From the NCBI GenBank assembly GCA_013339765.2, contig CM023457.1, positions 30,583,911 through 30,647,910 of the forward strand: a stretch of DNA of 64,000 bases, given 5' to 3'. Of the stretch, positions 11,538 to 22,868 are shown in pieces. Within the stretch, counting starts at the first letter, position 1; every line of letters starts with the position of its first letter. The notes under the pieces are model-generated. The model made no database searches and was not told where the DNA came from. It saw nothing but the letters and a program-made list of their open reading frames with translations. The DNA comes from Haemaphysalis longicornis (lineage: Eukaryota; Arthropoda; Arachnida; Ixodida; Ixodidae). Position numbers and translations under genes: made by a program.

Positions 11538-11668
11538 CCATTGACGCGGCGGCGCCCGGTTTCGATCCCACGACTATCTGGCCCGGAACGGGAGATACGT
11601 GGCGCTCTTCCCTCTGCGCTACGGACCGAGACGTGAGCAACGCTTCGAACGTGCCTTATGTCCTTCCC

Positions 11669-11815
11669 TGGCGAAAAGCAAAAACGCCCGTGTGTACGAG
11701 ATTTCGGCGCACGATAAAGATCCCCAGGTGGTCAAAATTAATCCGGAGCCCTCCACTACGGCGCGCCTCATCGCCTGCGTTGCGTCGGCGCGTTAAACTC
11801 CACAATCAATCAATC
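11669..11815 (+). mobile_element. SINE fragment (3' body), no tRNA head
   Basis: The sequence from 'gcgaaaagcaaaaacgcccgtgtgtacgag' through 'ccctccactacggcgcgcctcatcgcc' to the 'caatcaatcaatca' tail is nearly identical to the body of the full SINE at 27763-28004. The tRNA-like 5' region is absent. It lies inside the 11354-14090 element. Confidence 0.85.
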
Positions 11816-12069
11816 AAATCAATTATGTCCTTCCCAATGACACATTCAGATGGTGCGCGCCCCTCTAGAAGAGGGGAAGCGAAGTAGCGCAACATGACGA
11901 TAATCAGCCCCGACAGTTGGCGCCTCGATGCCGGCGCCTTCGAGTATGGGGGGGTCAGGGTCGCTTCGTCTGGCGGGGTCAGGGTCACGAACCCTCCGCC
12001 CAAGAAGGAAATTTTTTTAACATTCATCTGCTCCTGTGAATGCCCCTTTCACTTTCGTGTTTTACCTAC

Positions 12070-13295
12070 GGAACCCCATACCTCGCTCTCAAAAACAACC
12101 GAAAAGGCTCGACTCAACATCATGATTCGGCAAGCGTACACAACTGCGCTTGGCCTCCCCACTGCCACTGCGACCCAAAAACTACTTGCGTTGGGAGTCC
12201 ACAACACGTGAGAAGAGCTGCAAGAAGCCCATCATTCAGCTCAACTACGGCGCCTGCTATTGACTCCCACAGGTCGACAAGTCCTTAAAGCATTAGGACA
12301 CCGCCCGATACCCCCGAGGGAACAACAAAAACGCATCCCTCTAGCCCTGCGAGACTGCACTCGAGTGGCCCCAATCCCTCAAAATATGCGCGCCAACTAC
12401 CACATTGGCCGCCGGGCTTCTCGGGCTCGAGCCCTTACTGCGCGATACGGGAACGACCCCAGCGCCCTGTACCCCCTACCCTGCGCGCGCCGGCCACGTA
12501 GCCTGTGTAGTGACACATACTGGCCAATGCATCAATGCCGCTATTACTACAGCAACCTCAATCGATGTCGCTGAAGAAATAGCCATTGCCCTGGCCGCCA
12601 CTTCCCGCTCTCAATTAACCTGTTACTATCCTCACCGATTCACAGACAGCCTGCCGAAACTACCAGATTGGCCGCATTTCATTATCAGCCCTACTCATCC
12701 TCCAAAACTGCTCGACAATCCCCGATATCCGCATCGTCTGGGCTCCTGGATACGCCGCCATCCCCGAAAACTCATGCCGCGGCTCGCGATTTGATACACC
12801 GAGCCATTACCGACGGTGGCCAATGTCTACCCCCTCAAGATGAAACCCCGCCCACTGAGCGGCTACACAGAGATTCTCTCACATTACAAGCAACTCGCCC
12901 GCAGCTTCCCACCACCACACTGACGCCTCTCCAGAGAGGAAGCTACAACTTGGCGGCGTCTCCAGACAAACACCTATCCACATCCCACCCGCCTCCACCT
13001 CATCTTCCCCACCCAACAACCTTCCCTCTGCGCCTACTGTCCCCCAGCCTGGCACCCTCTACCACATCATATGGGAGTGCCAACGAACTCCAGATTTGTC
13101 CCCCCTTTCCAACCCAACCGTCGAGCAGTGGAGGGCTTTCCCTGGCCAGCCCGGACCGGATATCCAGCTTAAGTTGGTGACCCGAGCACGGACGGCCAGC
13201 CGAAGTCAAGGGAATCCCGGACGCCCTTCACGGAGCGAGGCACGCACATCAGCCTCTGCTGGAGAAATAAAAATATTTTTCTCTCTCTCTGCCGA
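12070..13295 (+). pseudogene. I-group LINE remnant with RNase H-like end
   Basis: Reading across frames gives the post-RT region (an IRQAYTTALGLP..LALGVHNT block, then LTPTGRQVLKALG) at about 12115-12290. An RNase H-like segment with a SHTGQCINAA-type strand and an AEEIAIALAAT helix follows near 12500-12600. Frame changes and stops are frequent, so it is dead. The tail near 13262-13292 is A/T-rich plus (CT)n. A LINE that encodes RNase H after RT is typical of the I group, which are common in ticks. It is nested in the 11354-14090 element. Confidence 0.7.
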
Positions 13296-14092
13296 TTCCT
13301 ATGAAAGAGGGATCAACCAGATTTTTTTTACTAGTTCGCAATACGCAGGAACCCCCCCCCCCCACCCCCCTTCCCATGCCCGCATGCGGAAAGCAACACA
13401 AAATGATGTCGTTACCATACACAAAAAAATCCATTCATTGCAAGCAATAAGGCTACTTCAACCTCAACTGCCTACTTCACAAAAAAGAAATGATTCTAGT
13501 TTTCACTTTCATTTTGACGGCGTCAACTAGCACAGCATTCGAGTCCGTGTCCTTCAATGTCGAAGCAATAATGTTCTGAGCATATCAACTGCCGAAAGCG
13601 CTTCATTAAGCATTGGACGGCTTTCACTCGTGACATCCTCTGCCTCTTTGGAACTTTCAACAGCACCAGCTGCCATGACATCGACGACGGTGTCTGCATC
13701 AGAGGGGCTCACAGTGACGGCAACCTGGTCGTCGAAGACACTAAGAAAATCCCCGAAGGAATTCTATATATCGTCCCGTTTTGTTGTGCGCAGTTGCAGT
13801 GAATGAACCATTTTCAACTAGTTCCGCTTTCCACTCTGCTTCAGTTACTAAAAGTTCGGGCATCATGTCGCTCCATGTGAGGCTCAACGTCTCAACCGCG
13901 GCCAATAAACATCTCAATTACCGCTGTGAGACTATGCATCTCGGCGGCAATTATAAGTTACCGAGTTCGATATACCTGTTGTGAACTACGTTATAAGAAA
14001 TATGTTTCGCACGTATTTTCATAACTGATTTGTTTTTGTTCGATATATAGCATAATTCGCTCTATCCGGTTCGTTATAATCGGGTTTCTGTA

Positions 14093-14366
14093 AACAGCTT
14101 ACCGCGGTGTGGGGGCGCTATCTAGGTTGACTAACAGTAAGCAGGTCTCCGCTCCACACCAAGTTTAGCTGAAAGACATGTTCTTATGATGTCATTGCAA
14201 ACGTCATCAAACACACGTTTTGGCGCGAGAATGAAAATTTTAGCCTAAATTGAATAATTATGCAGTGAATAAAGCACCGTTTTCTTCCGGTCAAGCGCTG
14301 GTGGCACTACAGAACATGAATTCTTTCGAATAAAAGAAACTTGTATTTTGTCTGCATGGCCCCTCC
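14093..14366 (+). repeat. Right remnant of the TTAA-family repeat
   Basis: It contains 'gatgtcattgcaaacgtcatcaaacacacgttttggcg' and ends 'ctttcgaataaaagaaacttgtattttgtctgcatggcccct', the inverted form of the family end seen at 49694 ('aaaggggccatgcagacaaaatac'). Together with 10744-11346 it brackets the TA-target element. Confidence 0.55.
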
Positions 14367-15605
14367 ATGGCGACATAACAAGGAAACCTATCTGTTAATC
14401 TGCAGTGTTCAGCGTGTCACACTACGAAAATGCTATTACCAGGACCTTCATACATTGATATCAGACTCCGTATGCGGCCCCGAAAAAATGTCTCCCAAGC
14501 AATGCATTCGTAGTTAGTAGTAAAACCGACTGTAGGTGCTTTCGGTGTATAGCGCTTTATCAGAATACATGAGGTCTCACGGGCTTATTCAATAAATGTC
14601 CCTTGGGCCATCATGAAATAGATATTAAACTTCTTATTGCTCCTAATTTTTTTCCCCTTCGTGTATGGTAGTGAAGCCAAATATATAGGGCCTCGGCGCA
14701 CGCACCTCACAGTGTATCACAGATTCACTTCACAGAAAACAAATTTTCAATGTCTGATTTAGGAGCAAAGTTCGGTAAAAATGTTCAAATTAGTAATCCT
14801 GTCAAATTGAGCCCGTCTGCTTGTTTTTGCTGCATCCCATATTTACTCTTCCCTTAAATGATTGCCTGATATCACCAATAACAGCTTGGTTTTGGAGCTA
14901 ACCATGCAAGGCTATACACCTGTAAACGCGCTGGTAAGCTAAAAACTTCAGAAAAACAGAATAATTCAAGGAATGCTGCTCTTCATGGCTGGGTAACATT
15001 GCGAATAATTCTCTGTTCAGTGTCATGGTATGGGCTAGTTACCTACCGATGATAGCTTGAGGGGAGAAGAAAACAGGGATGCAGATTTGTAATAGCTTGG
15101 GTGAACAATGTTATTCAAATAGAGGTTATGCCAAAAAACAGGGCCAAATCCATCGACTAAATGCCAAAGGGGGGATTTCAAACAAAATGCTTACTGTAAA
15201 CCATTTTTTGACATCAATTAAAAAGTAGTCAGCTTTTAAAACTCGTGTAAATACTCCAAAGATGTATTGGTTAATTTATAATGAAATTTTTAGGTGACCA
15301 CTTTTAAGTTGATGTCAAAATGTCTTTAGATGCACCGAGAGGTATATCCAGACATCAATGAACTTGCAGAATGGAGAATTGTGGTTCAACATGTTAAAAT
15401 AATCTCCATCAAGCGAAGTCTACCCGTAAAAATGTTCTTAATCTACAGGGATTTGAATGACTGCACGCAGATAAATGCAACCTGTAGCTCAAAAAAGTGG
15501 GCTGCACTTGTTTCATTTGTACCATTCACGTTGGTTGGCTCACACTTCTGCTACTTCCAACTTCTGCTACTCTCGTTCACTACTTTTGTTGTTGTTTTTT
15601 TTAAG
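14367..15605. other. Intron B-C of copy 1, distal part
   Basis: No repeats or genes are recognised over about 1.2 kb. The last bases before the acceptor (a T-rich tract and 'ttaag') are the 3' splice site of exon C1. The preceding 'cgttggttggctcacac' block resembles 'cgttgcttagctcacac' before exon C2. Confidence 0.5.
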
Positions 15606-15863
15606 CTTATTTCATGGAATGCAACGCTCTACTTGGAAGGAAATCTCATGATATGGTCCAAGAGGAGCGGCCAGTGGGTCAAGCGCTTCAGGCCTCTCTG
15701 CGAATTGGCCGATCCGAAACACAACGAGTTACGGAGGACTAACAACAACATGTGCACACTGAACGTCCGGGGAATTACCCAGGTTGAAGGCGGCTTTTCC
15801 AGCCAAATCACCACAAAAAACGAGAATCTGAAAAAAATGCAAAGTTTGTACAGCCAAAATTAA
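15606..15863 (+). CDS. Exon C (terminal) of aerolysin-like gene, copy 1
   Basis: This is an open terminal exon of 258 bases ending at TAA, exactly the length of exon C2 at 39870-40127. It begins after a T-rich AG acceptor in phase 0. It encodes 85 residues: a LISWNATLYLEG strand, a second hydrophobic alternating strand, a charged middle, one cysteine pair (near residues 30 and 50), and a strongly conserved VRGITQVEGGF block. About 48 of 85 residues are identical to copy 2, and the differences are largely conservative, which indicates past purifying selection. Pattern suggests the C-terminal beta strands of the pore-forming fold. The frame is intact even though exon A of this copy is broken. 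Confidence 0.7.
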   Translation, partial: LISWNATLYLEGNLMIWSKRSGQWVKRFRPLCELADPKHNELRRTNNNMCTLNVRGITQVEGGFSSQITTKNENLKKMQSLYSQN

Positions 15864-15867
15864 TAAA
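15862..15867 (+). terminator. Polyadenylation signal, copy 1
   Basis: AATAAA overlaps the stop codon region of exon C1. The sequence after it ('cattcagtgcctaaa..gagttacatttc') is shared with copy 2, which uses AATAAA at 40158. Confidence 0.55.
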
Positions 15868-16020
15868 TGGCATTCAGTGCCTAAACGGGACTTACATTTC
15901 GTGAAATATCACCAGAGGTTGGCAAACGACCTCGCCTGCTCATCTCACCACAAATCAAAGCAGTTTACAAGATTTTCTACACCTCAACCTTATCCATAAC
16001 GTTAAGGCATACTTGGACAA

Positions 16021-16097
16021 GCCACGGCCGGTGTGGACGCGCTCGCTCGAGCACGCGCAGCGAGCGAACGAACGCGTCCAGACAGGCTGTGGCCAAG
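16021..16097. repeat. GC-rich hairpin downstream of copy 1
   Basis: The outer arms 'gccacggccggtgtggacgcg' and 'cgcgtccagacaggctgtggc' are inverted with few mismatches. They enclose 'ctcgctcg..cgagcgaac', which is also inverted. It lies 160 bp after the copy 1 stop codon. It may be a small fold-back element. A regulatory role is not indicated. Confidence 0.6.
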
Positions 16098-16419
16098 CTC
16101 ACCTCAACAACGGCTGAGCAGCATAGACCTCGCCCGGCATTTAAGCACAAAAATCAGTACTATTTGCTAATCTCAAGTCAATTTGAAGCTTCCTTTGAAG
16201 GCGTGGCTCACAAAACAAAAGACAGCTAACATGGGAGAAAGCAACCTGTTGTTCTGTGTAAAACCATGGTACTTCAAGAATGACTTGTTAAAGCGAAGCT
16301 GTAGTGTCCTCAATGACGCCGTTGTACGCCAATATGCCCTGCAGGAAAGCCCATTTTCTCTGTCGATGATGATGCATGGTCGCAGCCCAGTCGAAAAAGT
16401 CGACAAGAAAAGTTTCTGT

Positions 16420-16535
16420 AGTTTGTCGTATTTTCGCGCGTCGTACTGTTGTCTTGTCGTATTCTTGTCGTGTCGTGATTCTGATGTTCTGTCGTGTGTC
16501 TATCTTGTCGTGATCCTGATGTTCTACCATCCAGC
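16420..16535 (+). repeat. Degenerate TTGTCGT-type tandem repeat
   Basis: Repeated 'ttgtcgta', 'cttgtcgtgtcgtgat' and 'ctgatgttct' words occur in 115 bp. They read as low complexity, with no coding value. Confidence 0.7.
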
Positions 16536-16897
16536 ACTAGTTGCACATGGTTTGAATGCACGGAGCAAGAATAAAATAGGAGGGGAAACTGAACTTCCTG
16601 GCGCAGCCTGATAACGTCACAAGCACTTGGCGGACGTCACGTTTCCGGCATCTGGCGGGAAGCGAAGGAAGTGCGCTGTCATCGCCACGGCCGGAGAGCG
16701 TTCTGTTCGCGCCCACCCAGTCCAACCCGGACACGGCATCGCGTCGGTATTTCACCGGGCCGCCGAAACATTCCGTAGCCGAAGTGAGAGTGTGTGCGCT
16801 CTTCGGCGCTTCCATTGGCTGAAGAGCCCGCCTTCGCGATTCATTTTCTCTCAAAGTTAAACCGGCCGGTACGAGCGCATAAAAGGGGCATTTTATT
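16536..16897. other. Intergenic, no feature recognised
   Basis: GC-richer DNA with only shadow reading frames. No repeat boundary is supported. Confidence 0.4.
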
Positions 16898-16901
16898 TTA
16901 A

Positions 16902-18573
16902 AGGGACACTGAAGTGAATTAGTCAAACTCCCGTTTTTGCTTGCACTGCGTAGACTGGCTCAAATTAGCACACTTTTCATCGTTTATCCGGTTCACAAAT
17001 CCGTAATTATTTTACAAAGCGCGAAAGAAGAAAAACTACCATGCGCGGTTTGCGGCGGCCACACCAACTAAGGCTGTGACGTTGGGAGGAGGGGCGCCGT
17101 GATTGGACGATGCCCAAGGTTAGCAATCAAACAAGTTTCGGTTTCGGTTTCGGTTCTGTAAAACATAACCAATGGCGTTGCTGGATGGGCATTCTCAATA
17201 TCTCAGTAATCATCGTACCGCGCTTCTGCCATGTTGTCGGTTGTAAAATGCACAAGATAAGCCTCCCAGGACGGCTTGTAGTCGTAGCATTCACTAACCG
17301 AGACCTACGCAGTATGAACGCCCTCCGCGCACCCGCAGACGCCCAAATGTCATGCGCTTTTCCCCCATATTTGGAGCTTTCCTCCCTCATGCCTGTATCG
17401 TAAAAAGGCGTGTTCGTACCAGGCCAAGGGTCTGTTCATTCTGGCCTGTGCCCACTGCCTGCAAGCAGTCGGTGCTTATGGCAACAGCACACCAACGAGA
17501 ACTCGCTAGCGCGCCAGTGCCAGCCTGCGCGCGTTTTGTGAACTAGTTCGTGGAGCCATGAACGTTGCGGCCCAAAAAAAGGTGAACTCAATATATAAAA
17601 CATCGGCGGAAAACGAAAAAGTTAACTTACAGAAAAAAAAAAGCACGTACCCGCGGGGATTCGAACTCCTGACTTGCAAAACACTCGCGGTGGTATAGCT
17701 AGCGCTCCGAACAACTCGGCCACGAAGCTGGCTCCGCTGGCCATGGTAATATAGGGTATATATTGTACAACCGGATTACACTTTTATTTAGTTTTGGCAT
17801 TTCAAGCAGCGTAGGTGACTATTTGTTGTACTACGCTCGTGCAGTAAGCGTCGCCCGAGTTTCCACAGTAGCTCACGTCTAGCAATTGCATTTCGTAGAC
17901 GTAAAAGCGTTCGCAGATGCGTAGTCGTGCTGCTGACCGCTGTGCACTCTTGCTCCGTGCCGCTGTGCTTGTTCGCCCAGAGCAAAAAAGGGCTCTCCGC
18001 GCCCTAGTTTTACGCTGTACGGTAAAAATATAAGTTGATTTTATTTCCTTAGTACCTATATTGAATTCGCTGACTCTTCTCCCGCCTTCAAGAGGCCTTA
18101 TATTTTCCTACTGGCGTACCAGTCAGCGAAGCGTCGCATGTGGGCTTGTGCAGCGCTTGTGTGAAGCGACCTTGACTTGGAGCTAGATACAGTGTACAAA
18201 CAAACCAAGTAAAGAAAGGCACATTCTTCCATTCACAAACGTGTCCTGGCTTCGTTTCAACTAAGCGAACGAATTGCGACGACCCATCACGGCCGGCAGA
18301 CGAAACGCTCGGCCGACTGACTCTGTCTGAAGGCCGGGGAGCCGTGCAGTAGCGCAGCCAGCCAATTGCCAGCTCATCCCCTCCTGACGTCACACGAAAA
18401 CGCCACAGAAAATGGGCGAGCGTAAAGAGAGGAGGACAGCATTTTCGAATTAGTTTTTCTACTAAATAAAATCGCGTAAACGCGCCTAAAGTGGTCGAAA
18501 CATGGCCTGGGGACTCCGGACTACAATTTGCGCTAGTAATCCCGCAATGTTTACATATCACTTCAGTGTCCCT
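16902..18573. mobile_element. TTAA-target DNA element, uninterrupted copy (piggyBac-like ends)
   Basis: The ends AGGGACACTGAAGTG and CACTTCAGTGTCCCT are perfect inverted repeats of 15 bp. TTAA flanks both sides (16898-16901 and 18574-18577). A TTAA duplication is the hallmark of piggyBac-like elements. No transposase is seen, so it is non-autonomous. The body is collinear with 49855-52844. It contains a tRNA-like block at 17640-17735 on the minus strand. Confidence 0.8.
17640..17735 (-). other. tRNA-like sequence inside the TTAA element (not a valid tRNA gene)
   Basis: The minus strand reads a box-A-like tggccgagttgttcgg, a box-B-like agttcgaatccccg, and a run of T immediately after 'gtacgtgc'. 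The 3' 'gtacgtgc' has no complementary acceptor strand at the 5' end, so no seven-base acceptor stem forms. The related copy near 50590-50690 is more decayed. It is probably a captured tRNA fragment. Confidence 0.5.
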
Positions 18574-18577
18574 TTAA

Positions 18578-19404
18578 TGCGTAAACAATCTTGCGTGAGC
18601 AGCAAGCCCAAAATACAAACCTGTAAACGCAAGAAAATGTAAAACATCTAAACGCGCGCCTTATCTCGCATACGACGCGCTCGAAGCGACTTAAGTGCAC
18701 CGGCCAATTTGTTGGTCATGCGACAGTGCACTGAAAAGTACCAGCATCACCGACGTTGCAGGACGATGACGCACGCACGCGCGCTAAGTCCAAGTGAGAC
18801 TACAAGGAGAGTATAATGGGATTAGAACACAGTATCTGCACACAAAAAAATAAATTCAAATGACGGATCACGCTGTTATTCAGTGTAACGGTTCTGCGAA
18901 CAGCGTTAAAACGAGAAAAAGAAACTCTGTGGCGAAAGCATTTTAGTTTCTTGAATCAAGTCACTTCAGCAAACTTTTTTGCGTTCAACGTGAAACAACT
19001 ACTATTTACACTCATTAGTGCTATTAGCACACACGCCATTTTCTGAGGTGTGCGAGTAGGGAAGTTTTAATTGTGAACTGAATTGGAATATAACAAACAA
19101 ATTTCCAGTACTGTATCTAATAAGACATGTTTACTTCAAATTCAAGGAAACCTTCCGAGGAGAAAAGGATGAATTATAAATACGAACTGACATTCGCACT
19201 TTCATTCCAAAATTGCCCATATTTTAGTCTATTGTAAACACCAGAACTCATATAGTATCCGTGCAAAAGTACACCACTTTTTTTTATCCCTCTCTCTCCC
19301 GTTAGCTCTCTCCATCTACCTCTTTCTTTTTGCAGTTCGAATCGGTTCAAATAAATTGCGTCCCCATACACGGGAAAACGGAATGTTGAGTAGCAGTGTG
19401 TGTA
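18578..19404. other. Intergenic, no feature recognised
   Basis: AT-rich sequence without an exon, repeat end or credible reading frame. Confidence 0.45.
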
Positions 19405-19949
19405 CAGTAAACTCGCGATAATTCAAATGCTAAGGAACCCCAAGATTTTCTTAGAATTATCAGAAGTTTGAATCATCAGAAGTTCTCATAAATATGACCG
19501 GCGGCAACAGAACAATTTGTGTTGTAACAAAACATTCACATATACTTAATAATGCAACATTCACACACAATGCTGAAGTGTTATTCACACTTTGAAAAAA
19601 AAAATGACAAATGAATGGCTGCTTTGCGTGAGAATTCAAAACAAAGTTTTCGATGCCAGCAAGGGCACCAAGTTTTCTGCGAGAGTTTTCTGCACTGGTC
19701 AAGCACTTGCGGATCCCAGCAATGGGCCCAAAGAATGCAAATGTGCAGCTACGAGTGGCAAATTCAGCAGATATTTTCCGGCAAGGACAAGCAAAAAGTA
19801 CGAATTAACCGTACGTGCGCAACGGAGAACTTCGAATTAATCGGCTCTCAAATACATTGAAGATATATTGGGCCAACCAAAATTTCGAAATTTGCTTGAA
19901 TAAACGGAAATTTTTAATTATCCGAATTTGAATTAACGCGAGTCTACTG
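19405..19949. mobile_element. 545-bp TA-target MITE (pogo-like)
   Basis: Inverted ends CAGTAAACTCGCGATAATTC and GAATTAACGCGAGTCTACTG are flanked by TA (19403-19404 and 19950-19951). The size and absence of transposase mark it as a non-autonomous miniature element. Confidence 0.85.
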
Positions 19950-19951
19950 TA

Positions 19952-21806
19952 TTTGAACTAAACCCGTTTTCACCCAGTGTGAAATCTCCTGAAACAGCGG
20001 AGCAGTGCAACTTCCCTGTAAACTAACTAATCATGACGAGTAAATGAAACGCGGCGTGATAGAGTCGTCTTAGCGGGTATTGTCATATAATTTGTTTCCG
20101 GATACTTTCAATAACACAAGGGTTAGAGTCGTTTTCTGTAATCCCACTTCACCCGTTGATGGCCATGCTTCACTGCGGAGCAGGCAATGTGGAAAAGCCA
20201 GTCGACAAAAAGCAGTTTACATCGATTTTTTTTTAAAGTCGGCTTCACCTTTAAACATAAAAGCGTTGTTGGGAAGACATTTTTTTTCATAGGCGGCTTA
20301 TACTCGGGAACAAGTTAAGAACGGCAATAGCTCATGTACGGTATCACTCCGCCTAAGCGACGGACCCGGATGTCAACGGGCGCGCGCGTTTTGAAAGGAG
20401 ATTGCTATGAATGCGTGATATCGCCTGCCTTTTCTCAGGTAGTTTGTTTGTCGTCGCCACAGTGGTTTATAAGCGTACTCAGTAAAAAAAAATCACGGAA
20501 ACGGCTCGTGCCATGTTCAAAACATTTTCAGCACCGCACTACCTGCTCCCCGCGGAGTAACGTCCGGCTGCGGTGATTAGGCACAGCGGCAACTTCCGTT
20601 GCCATTCTTAAGCTGTTCCCGGGTATAGTTTTATTAATTTTTTTTCTGTCGACCAGCCCATCACTAGAACAGCTCCGCTAGTAAAGTGTTTTTGTGGTAG
20701 GCCGCCGCCCCCCTTTGTTACCGCCAAGCATCCTAGATGGCGCAATACTTGTCTATTCTCGGGTCATGGGGCGTCCGACAGTTGAGGCTGCAAAATTCTT
20801 TCGCGTATTATACGAACAAAGTTATGCTAACTTATTGCTTTTTCATAAGGACATTTGAGGCTTTCAATGATACTGAGGCTATCTTAGTTCCCGTGACTTG
20901 ATTCTTAAATATTACTTACGTGCGTGATTTTCCATTAAAACGTAGTTAGGACTTGCTAGTGGGTGCCTGTTTAGTGACTTTCTATTATTTATCGAAATTA
21001 GTAGTTTTGTTACGAAGCCGTTAATGCAAATCATTTGGGCTTAGCTATATCTAGCAGAATATGCTGCAGCATGGCTGTGTAAAGGGTTGTTTTAGGCTCC
21101 TAGAATATTCTAAAAAGTTTCCAATACCCGATTGTGAATTTGACTATTATAATTTGAACTTATTTGTAACGCAATCTTCATTTGATCGGGAACTCAAATA
21201 ATTGCTCATTTCCAATGGTAGGACGAGCCAAGCTGCCTCTAAAGAAGTTTTAAGTGCAAAGCACTTTAGGAGCTCGCCTTGTCGTAGATCGCTCGCTGGA
21301 CCCAAGTAGAGCCACACGGCGTTCCGTCGTAACGGCTGTCGTCGCGGCATAACAGAGGCTTCGAAAGCCAAGTGGTAAGCGTTCGAAACTTGTGAACCGC
21401 TGGCGCTTTTCATACATTTCCCCGTTGTTTAGCGCAAATAAAACTGCAGGCACATTTGAAGCAAAATATACGTAATTAACCGGCAGCGCCCGCATTCATT
21501 TTGCTAAGAACGCTCGTTGGGTTGGATTTTACGGAAGTAAGCGAAAAAAGTGGCAGAGCAACGCCAGCACGTGCGGGGGGAAAAGCAAGCACAAAAAGAA
21601 CAGAACTCCCGCTGGCGCAGTTTCAGGCAGGGGGCGCACGAGCACTGAGAAGGCGGAAAATTTGAATTGCATTGGGTGGTAGCAGTGAGCGGATAACGGC
21701 GCTACAGGCTCTGCACTTCCGAAAGTTTTCACATTGAGTGGAACGGCTTTCATTTTTCAGACATTATTAACACTATGACAAGTCGCTCCTTTTGCTCTTT
21801 TCTTAG
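19952..21806 (+). other. Upstream region and intron before exon A2
   Basis: From about 20700 onward, short blocks match the DNA upstream of exon A1 ('ccgccaagcatcctaga' with 'ctgccaagcaccctaaa'; 'gaggctatctta gttcccgtga'; 'ctatatctagcag'). The first exon of copy 2 should lie between 15870 and 21806. I could not identify a start codon with a signal-peptide-like run. Confidence 0.5.
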
Positions 21807-21936
21807 CTATTGCCCAAGACGTTTATGTTGAACGCAGCCTCATTCATACGCTGCGGGAGAAGTACCGGCTGTCGGGCGAAGAACTACACAAGGTATACTT
21901 CCATAATGATCCTGAAGACGTGTGGCCTGATCACAT
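21807..21936 (+). CDS. Exon A of aerolysin-like gene, copy 2 (intact)
   Basis: This 130-base internal exon has a ttcttag acceptor and a GTGAGT donor. It begins with two bases that complete a codon and ends with two bases (AT), so it joins exon B2 at 25289 in phase. The 42 complete codons give an AQDV start, a LIHTLREKY helix-like segment, and a HNDPEDVWPDH end. It is the only A exon of the three with an undisturbed frame and serves as the reference for the lesions in copies 1 and 3. The role of this N-terminal segment is unknown. Confidence 0.7.
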
Positions 21937-21988
21937 GTGAGTACTGAGCAGCCTGATTTCTTGACGTTTCTCTAATAATGCCCCTTAA

Positions 21989-22493
21989 AGGGGTCATGAA
22001 GATAAAATACAACTTTCTTTAATTTGATATAACTAGGCCTCAGCACCTCACTCAGCTCCATTTCAGCCACGAAAGACGTTTTTTTTTTAAACCAAAAAGC
22101 GCAAGAGGTATCGAAAAGCTTTCAAATTTCGCGCTACAGTGACGTGTTATGGGCAGGAGTGACGTCATATGGGCCAGCAATGAAAAACAATTATCAGTGT
22201 GCTAACTGCACGTTATCATTCACGTGACACGATCAAACCGAACTAGAGCCCCCTATACGATCGCCCAGTCATGAATCTTAGCGATGGTAATCAGGCGGCC
22301 GCCAGTCGCACAAGATTCGGTGACGTCAATTCTATGACGTCACCGAAAGTTGCCGGAAAGTGGCCACGCCACTTCACGTTTTCTTTAATATCTCCAATAC
22401 TTATTCGTAGTTTGCGATAGAATTGGGGTCATTGTTATAGGCAAAGCAGTCTTTCTAATGAACAAAACATGTATTTTGTCTTCATGGACCATT
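21989..22493. mobile_element. About 505-bp TTAA-family MITE
   Basis: It starts after TTAA with 'aggggtcatgaagataaaatac' and ends with the inverted 'gtattttgtcttcatggacc'. The ends are the same family as the GGGGCCATGCAGACAAAA ends near 14350 and 49694. It lies at the start of intron A-B of copy 2. Confidence 0.75.
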
Positions 22494-22868
22494 TAGCACA
22501 GCACAGCCGTGTAGTGAGAATGCAGAGTTTTCTAAATCACTAATTTCTTTATATTTCACAAGTGAGTGACCTCTGGCTTTTTTGTTTCACTTTTAAATTC
22601 TAAATCACAAATTTCTTTATAATCACAAGTGAGTGACCTCTGGCTTTTTTGTTTCACTTTTAACGCATCTGCAGGGATGGGCATGAACTTCGGACGATAA
22701 GCAATGACTGTGGTATGATATATTTGCTTTCAAAGCGAATATGAAGCCAGTAATGATTATGTTCACATAGTTTTAAGTCGAAGTGAATATTTTCGAACCG
22801 AAGTGACTACGTCGCATTTTTTATACGGAAACTGAAATTTACAATTTCTCGCTTATGCTTCAGCAGCT
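22494..22868. other. Intron with a 60-bp direct duplication
   Basis: A segment 'ctaaatcac.aatttctttat..tcacaagtgagtgacctctggcttttttgtttcacttttaa' occurs twice in tandem (about 22532-22598 and 22601-22663). The 'tttttgtttc' part also matches intron starts after A1 and A3. Confidence 0.7.

Larger units (their letters stand above)
11354..14090. mobile_element. pogo/mariner-like element with TA target duplication
   Basis: The left end CAGTGAAACCCGGTTACAGCGAAC is matched, inverted, by the right end GTTCGTTATAATCGGGTTTCTG. TA flanks both sides (11352-11353 and 14091-14092). CAGT-type termini with TA duplication are typical of pogo/Tigger-like elements. I saw no transposase. The interior instead holds a SINE fragment, a LINE remnant and other repeats, so much of the 2.7 kb is later insertion. 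A second CAGCGAAACCCGCGAATAACG block at 11425 may be an internal terminus of a sister copy. Confidence 0.65.

Noticed and set aside
11417..11887. 156-codon + strand frame
   Set aside because: It crosses a dispersed repeat and the SINE body. The same SINE-derived peptide appears at 27706 and 46468, so it is not a gene.
15330..15605. Upstream extension of the exon C1 frame to an ATG at 15330
   Set aside because: The homologous copy 2 frame diverges completely before the shared acceptor, so the extension is intronic.
16183..16611. 142-codon frame downstream of copy 1
   Set aside because: It contains a low-complexity tandem repeat, and no homologue occurs after copy 2.
17640..17735. Possible functional tRNA gene on the minus strand
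   Set aside because: No acceptor stem can be formed with the 3' end, and it lies inside a repeated transposon with a decayed sister.
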